Position numbers and translations under genes: made by a program. Below are positions 60,261 through 64,000 of a DNA stretch of 64,000 bases, piece after piece (position 1 is the stretch's first letter; each line of letters begins with the position of its first letter). The stretch covers positions 1 through 64,000 of the forward strand of contig JAXMEB010000007.1 of NCBI GenBank assembly GCA_046348545.1. The letters run 5' to 3'. The stretch comes from JAXMEB01 sp046348545. Lineage in GTDB: Bacteria > Pseudomonadota > Gammaproteobacteria > Berkiellales > Berkiellaceae. Under the pieces are notes generated by a model. It did no database searches. It was not told where the DNA came from and worked only from the letters and a program-made list of their open reading frames with translations.

Positions 60261-61448
60261 ATGCAATATCGCTTCAAAGACTGGTGGAATGCTTTAAATA
60301 GTCAACAAAAAAATAATATCAAGAAGTGGGGAACTGCCTCTTGTCTCGTGGTTGTTGTCCTTTCTGCTTACTATGCAACCGGTCAAGATAGACAACATGA
60401 ACCTGTTCAGCCGACTGAGCGGAAAATTCAAACAACCAACAATATGCTTGAAGATGATATCAGAGCGAATGTTAAGCAGCAGGTTGGTTCTGTTCAAAAT
60501 GCCGTCGACAAGCAAAATGAGAAAATCGAGGCGCTTACCGATATTTTAGAAGAGCTGGCTAAAAATACACAGAACTTTGAACGACAAGCAGAGAACCCGA
60601 TTGAGCCTCATTTTCAGCAAGAAACGCATGATTACGTACACCCGACGTATCCAGCACCGCCGCCGATGCCAGATGCTGGCAACTACTATCAAAGCCAAGC
60701 CTTGGAGTCTCGTCAATATGAACCGATTGAGCCTCGAATTTTGGGAGGTATTGGTCGGGCAGAAGGGGCGCCGATCAAAAAAGAGCAATCTACAAAAAAA
60801 AAGAACCTCATTCCTTTGCCGCCCTCATTTATGGCAGCCAAGTTGTTAACCGGGATTGATGCGATGACTTCTGAATTAGGGCAAGGCAATCCCGAAACCA
60901 TTATTTTTAGAGTCCAAGCGCCTGCGGTTTTGCCGAATAGCTTAAAAGCCAATTTAAAGGGCTGCTTTGTTGTGGGCAATGCTACAGGCAGCCTTGCTAA
61001 AGAGCGAGTGCAGGTCAAGCTCGTTTCTCTGCATTGTATGTCATTGAGCGGTGAAGCGGTCATTGACCAACGAATCAAAGGGTTTGTCACCGATAGAGAT
61101 GGCAAACGCGATATGTCCGGCATTGTTGTGACTAAGGCGGGCTCGAATTTAGCGCGTAGCTTTATGGCGGGTGTTGTTGGCGGCATGGGCGATGCCGTTT
61201 CACTATCCAGTACAACCACCTCAACCAGTCCCTTGGGCGCAACGCAGGTTATCGATCCGAGCAAGGCCGTACAGGCCGGTTTAGGACAGGGCTTTAAATC
61301 AGGCTCGCAAGAGTTGCAGCGATATTATTTGGACTTAGCCAAACAAGCGACGCCAGTGATTGAGGTTGGCGCATCTAAGGACGTCACGATTGTGATTCAA
61401 GAAAGTGTGGATTTGGAGATTAAGGAGTTTCACGATGCGGATATCTAG
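60261..61448 (+). CDS. traB: TraB, VirB10-like core component
   Basis: 395 residues. A membrane segment near residues 25-40 (WGTASCLVVVVLSAYYATG) is followed by a coiled coil (DIRANVKQQVGSVQNAVDKQNEKIEALTDILEEL), a Pro-rich linker and a C-terminal beta-barrel domain with PPSFMAAKLLTGIDA, LKANLKGCFVVGNATG and QRIKGFVTDRDGKRDMSG, all TraB hallmarks. It spans both membranes in the mating channel. Confidence 0.92.
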   Translation: MQYRFKDWWNALNSQQKNNIKKWGTASCLVVVVLSAYYATGQDRQHEPVQPTERKIQTTNNMLEDDIRANVKQQVGSVQNAVDKQNEKIEALTDILEELAKNTQNFERQAENPIEPHFQQETHDYVHPTYPAPPPMPDAGNYYQSQALESRQYEPIEPRILGGIGRAEGAPIKKEQSTKKKNLIPLPPSFMAAKLLTGIDAMTSELGQGNPETIIFRVQAPAVLPNSLKANLKGCFVVGNATGSLAKERVQVKLVSLHCMSLSGEAVIDQRIKGFVTDRDGKRDMSGIVVTKAGSNLARSFMAGVVGGMGDAVSLSSTTTSTSPLGATQVIDPSKAVQAGLGQGFKSGSQELQRYYLDLAKQATPVIEVGASKDVTIVIQESVDLEIKEFHDADI

Positions 61449-61947
61449 GGTTTCAACTAGTTTGTTAGTCGCAACACTCACTGGTTGCTCCATGCTGCCC
61501 TATGAAAATGATTACAGCTGCCGCCTAAAGGACAACTATGGCAAATGTATCAGCGTTGAATCCGCTTATACAGAGGCTGTCACAGGAGAGTCACAAGGTG
61601 AGCCCATGAAACCTAAGTCTAAGCAGCGTTTTGGAAGCAGGGCGAAATCTAATGACAGTACCCAATTTTCCAAGAATCCAGCCAATGCATATGACAATTA
61701 TCGCGATCGAACCTATCAACAGCTTAGCGAAATGATTAAGCAGCCTAATACACCACTTTTGCAGCCGCCTAAAGTCATTCGCACCTTGGTGGTGTCTTAT
61801 TCACCCAGTACTAAGCAAGACACACTTTATATGCCGCGCTATGTGTACACCGTTATTCAAGATCCAAAATGGGTATTAGGACAATATCTACATGGCAAGC
61901 CTGAATTAATTAAAAGTCTAGTGGATACCAGGGAAGTGAACTCATGA
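61435..61947 (+). CDS. traV: TraV, VirB7-like lipoprotein
   Basis: About 170 residues from the ATG at 61435, overlapping the traB end by 14 bases. Lipobox LTGCS, then MLPYENDYSCRLKDNYGKCISVESAY with the two TraV cysteines, and a final stretch DTLYMPRYVYTVIQDPKWVLGQYL. It anchors TraK in the outer membrane. Confidence 0.9.
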   Translation: MRISRVSTSLLVATLTGCSMLPYENDYSCRLKDNYGKCISVESAYTEAVTGESQGEPMKPKSKQRFGSRAKSNDSTQFSKNPANAYDNYRDRTYQQLSEMIKQPNTPLLQPPKVIRTLVVSYSPSTKQDTLYMPRYVYTVIQDPKWVLGQYLHGKPELIKSLVDTREVNS

Positions 61948-64000
61948 GTCAACTGAAGGTTCGTGATATTGAAAGGCTCGTTGAAAGGGATATTTTTTCA
62001 GATTATCTGCCCTGGTTTTTGTACGATCAAGAAAATGGATTTTTCCTCAATCTTGACAACACTGCGGGCTTGATATGGGAATGCACGCCACTGCCATTTT
62101 GCAGTATGAAGCAAGTTAACGCATTGGAATCGATTTTGCAGCGCGACTTTCCCAAAGGCACCGTGATGCAATGGATTTTGTATCCAGACCATAATATTGA
62201 AAATTATGTTGAATCCTTTCTAGCGAACAAGAAAAGGCCAGACCGGCTAGCCCAAAAAACTGCCGAGGAGTATGCCAAGTTTTTAAAGGCGGGCACTCAA
62301 GGGCTAAGTCAAACTAAAGGGATACCTGTACGTACATTTCGTCTTTTTGTCACCATCAAATCACCCGACGTCATCGACCTGGATGAGCTGGCTGTTTTAG
62401 AAGAGAGTATGCAAGGCATTGGTTTAAATCCTAAACGTTGGCAAGCAGAGGATTTATTAAAATGGGCGAGGCAATTCTTTAATGGTTTTGACAGTGAATG
62501 TGGTGGAAGTTTTGACCCAAAAGTACCATTGAGCAAGCAAATCATCGATGCTTCTAATCGTATCGATTTTGCTGCTAGACCTGCGAAAATCGGAAAACGT
62601 TTTGCAAGATGTCTAACGCCCAAAACGACAGGTGATAGCATCGATCCGCTGATGGTCAACAAAATGTTTGGCGGCATTATGGGGCCCAATGATGATACCA
62701 GCCAAATCACAACCCCATTTTTATATTGCCTCACGGTCATCTTCGATGATGCGGTGATGAAAATTCACAATAAAGCCAGTGTGACCATGTCTATGCAGGC
62801 GGTTGGTTCATTTTCAAAAGCACTCAAACGAAGGCTCGATGAATTCGGATGGGCGCTCGATAAGCTTGCGACCAATGAAAAGTTTGTTCAGGTCATCCCC
62901 ACGATGTGGGTTTTTGCTGACACGGAAGAGTCCCTTCGGAAATCGGCTGCTAGAGTGGAACGCATCTGGGAAGCGGAAGTTAAATTTAAAGCGCAGGTCG
63001 AAGACAAAATTGAGCCCGCGCTGTTCATTATGTCTTTGCCGTTCGGTTTTTATAACGTCGGAAAGAATCTAGATAACCTAGATAGACATTTTATTTTGCC
63101 GACCAGTAGTGTGGCACGTCTTTTGCCGGTACAGGGTGATTTTCAGCCTTCAAGTATCCCGATTGTTCCCTCTATAGGGAGAAAAGGGCAAATTGGCGGA
63201 ATTGATGTTTTTGATAAAAGAGCCAACGCCCATAATTTCTATATTGCTGCGGCAACGGGGTCTGGTAAATCGTTTTGGCTCAACTTTCTTTGCTCAAACT
63301 ACTATGCAGCCGGCGCCAAAGTCCGTTTAGTAGATATTGGGTATTCTTATAAGAAATTAGCTTTGAGCACCAAGCAGCGCTTTTTAGACTTAGACAAAGA
63401 ATTTGTCTGTATGAACCCTTATGATTTTAAGGCGCTTGATGGTGAGGATAATATTCGTAACCTGGATACCGCTGTCCAAGTGGTGGCCCAGATGGTCTAC
63501 TCGTCTTCTGGCGATCCGATGCCTGAAACGGAATATTCGCTGATTAAGCTGGCATCTCATTGGGCGATTGAAGCGGGGCGGCAACAGCAAGGGATTGATG
63601 CAGTGTATGAATACCTTAAAACCTACCCAAAATACGATAATCAAACTGAACAAATCCCTCAGAGCATTATTGATAGCGCACATGGTTTGGCATTTAATCT
63701 CAGCGACTTCACTTCCACTGGTGCTTATGGGAAGTTCTTTAATGGTCCCAGTACCTTTGATATCTCTCAAGACGATTTAGTCGTGATTGAGCTAGAGGGC
63801 TTAAGGTCTAAACAAGAGCTCTTTAGCGTCGTCGTTATGCAGATGATGAATTGCGTGACGCAGGATTTGTACTTGTCTGACCGAGCGACCCCTCGTTTTA
63901 TTATTTTTGAAGAAGTTGCCACCCTATTACAACAGCATGGACAACAAGATTTTAGCCGTTTAGGCAGAATTATCGAAGAAGGATATCGCAGAGCGCGGAA
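61944..64000 (+). CDS. traC: TraC, conjugative assembly ATPase, cut by window end
   Basis: It starts at the ATG at 61944, overlapping the traV stop by 4 bases, and stays open to the right edge (685 codons seen). The N-terminal domain (DYLPWFLYDQENGFFLNLDNTAGLIWECTPLPF) is typical for F-type TraC. The Walker A loop AATGSGKSFW is near residue 437, and the VVIELEGL and FIIFEEVATLL Walker B region is close to the end. It is a VirB4-type ATPase that powers pilus assembly. About a fifth of the usual length lies outside. Confidence 0.93.
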   Translation, partial: MSQLKVRDIERLVERDIFSDYLPWFLYDQENGFFLNLDNTAGLIWECTPLPFCSMKQVNALESILQRDFPKGTVMQWILYPDHNIENYVESFLANKKRPDRLAQKTAEEYAKFLKAGTQGLSQTKGIPVRTFRLFVTIKSPDVIDLDELAVLEESMQGIGLNPKRWQAEDLLKWARQFFNGFDSECGGSFDPKVPLSKQIIDASNRIDFAARPAKIGKRFARCLTPKTTGDSIDPLMVNKMFGGIMGPNDDTSQITTPFLYCLTVIFDDAVMKIHNKASVTMSMQAVGSFSKALKRRLDEFGWALDKLATNEKFVQVIPTMWVFADTEESLRKSAARVERIWEAEVKFKAQVEDKIEPALFIMSLPFGFYNVGKNLDNLDRHFILPTSSVARLLPVQGDFQPSSIPIVPSIGRKGQIGGIDVFDKRANAHNFYIAAATGSGKSFWLNFLCSNYYAAGAKVRLVDIGYSYKKLALSTKQRFLDLDKEFVCMNPYDFKALDGEDNIRNLDTAVQVVAQMVYSSSGDPMPETEYSLIKLASHWAIEAGRQQQGIDAVYEYLKTYPKYDNQTEQIPQSIIDSAHGLAFNLSDFTSTGAYGKFFNGPSTFDISQDDLVVIELEGLRSKQELFSVVVMQMMNCVTQDLYLSDRATPRFIIFEEVATLLQQHGQQDFSRLGRIIEEGYRRAR

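Noticed and set aside
60713..61264. 183-codon frame opposite traB
   Set aside because: Antisense shadow of a well-supported gene, no ribosome site and no domain.
1..64000. tRNA or rRNA genes, riboswitches
   Set aside because: Looked for cloverleaf-like TTCRANNC segments and rRNA motifs by eye; none was convincing. A covariance search would be needed to exclude them.

Overview
The window is an AT-rich stretch of a gammaproteobacterial conjugative plasmid or plasmid-like integrated element. Both edges cut through one F-type type IV secretion (tra) cluster. On the right the order is dsbC-like, pilin traA, traL, traE, traK, traB, traV and a traC that runs off the end. On the left it is trbC (5' end missing), an S26 peptidase, a lipoprotein, traF, traH and traG. 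If the molecule is circular, traW, traU, traN and the rest of traC lie outside the window. No chromosomal housekeeping gene, rRNA or tRNA was seen. The mix of F-type tra genes, ankyrin and leucine-rich-repeat proteins, an effector-like protein kinase and a LexA-UmuDC cassette suggests an intracellular-lifestyle group such as Legionellales. That placement is inference.

Layout. 1-6.4 kb: distal tra genes. 6.4-8.8 kb: small envelope proteins after traG and a DUF3800 protein. 8.8-26.5 kb: accessory region with three toxin-antitoxin modules, a SIR2-like (DUF4917) protein, a Fic protein, an AAA ATPase with a nuclease-like tail, a beta-lactamase-fold protein and an effector-like kinase. This region holds three apparently identical 1,253-bp IS3-family elements. 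Two of them split recognisable genes (a lipoprotein esterase and a GNAT acetyltransferase) with 3-bp target duplications. Degraded IS630 and IS3 pieces, a MITE-like palindrome and a dispersed repeat are also present. 26.6-30 kb: SOS-type genes (SRAP protein, umuC, umuD, LexA-like repressor). 30.2-31.4 kb: a scar made of a truncated Rap1a/Tai-like gene, a solo IS end and a decayed second relaxase copy. 31.5-40.4 kb: an LRR gene, a 1,642-residue ankyrin protein and a small gene on one strand, with a divergent membrane protein.

40.4-45.8 kb: mobilisation genes (MobA/MobL-helicase relaxase, oriT-like site, small accessory protein, coupling protein). 45.8-50.6 kb: replicon and partition block with about 17 tandem copies of a 78-80-bp repeat, five iteron-like motifs spaced 20-22 bp, parA, parB and a Rep_3-type initiator in a tightly coupled operon. 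50.6-57.6 kb: HicA-like TA pair, PAP2 phosphatase, VUT transporter, methyltransferase, S24-like repressor, replication-like wHTH protein, a possible double-glycine microcin precursor, and a small HTH gene that leads into the tra operon.

The most interesting system is the operon at 31.5-38.2 kb. The ankyrin protein ends in a domain that I recognise as a polymorphic-toxin type 17 (Ntox17) tip. Ten bases downstream lies a gene resembling immunity protein Imm31. Together they look like an ankyrin/LRR-associated toxin-immunity system carried by a conjugative plasmid. All family assignments are from motif recognition by eye; no search was run.
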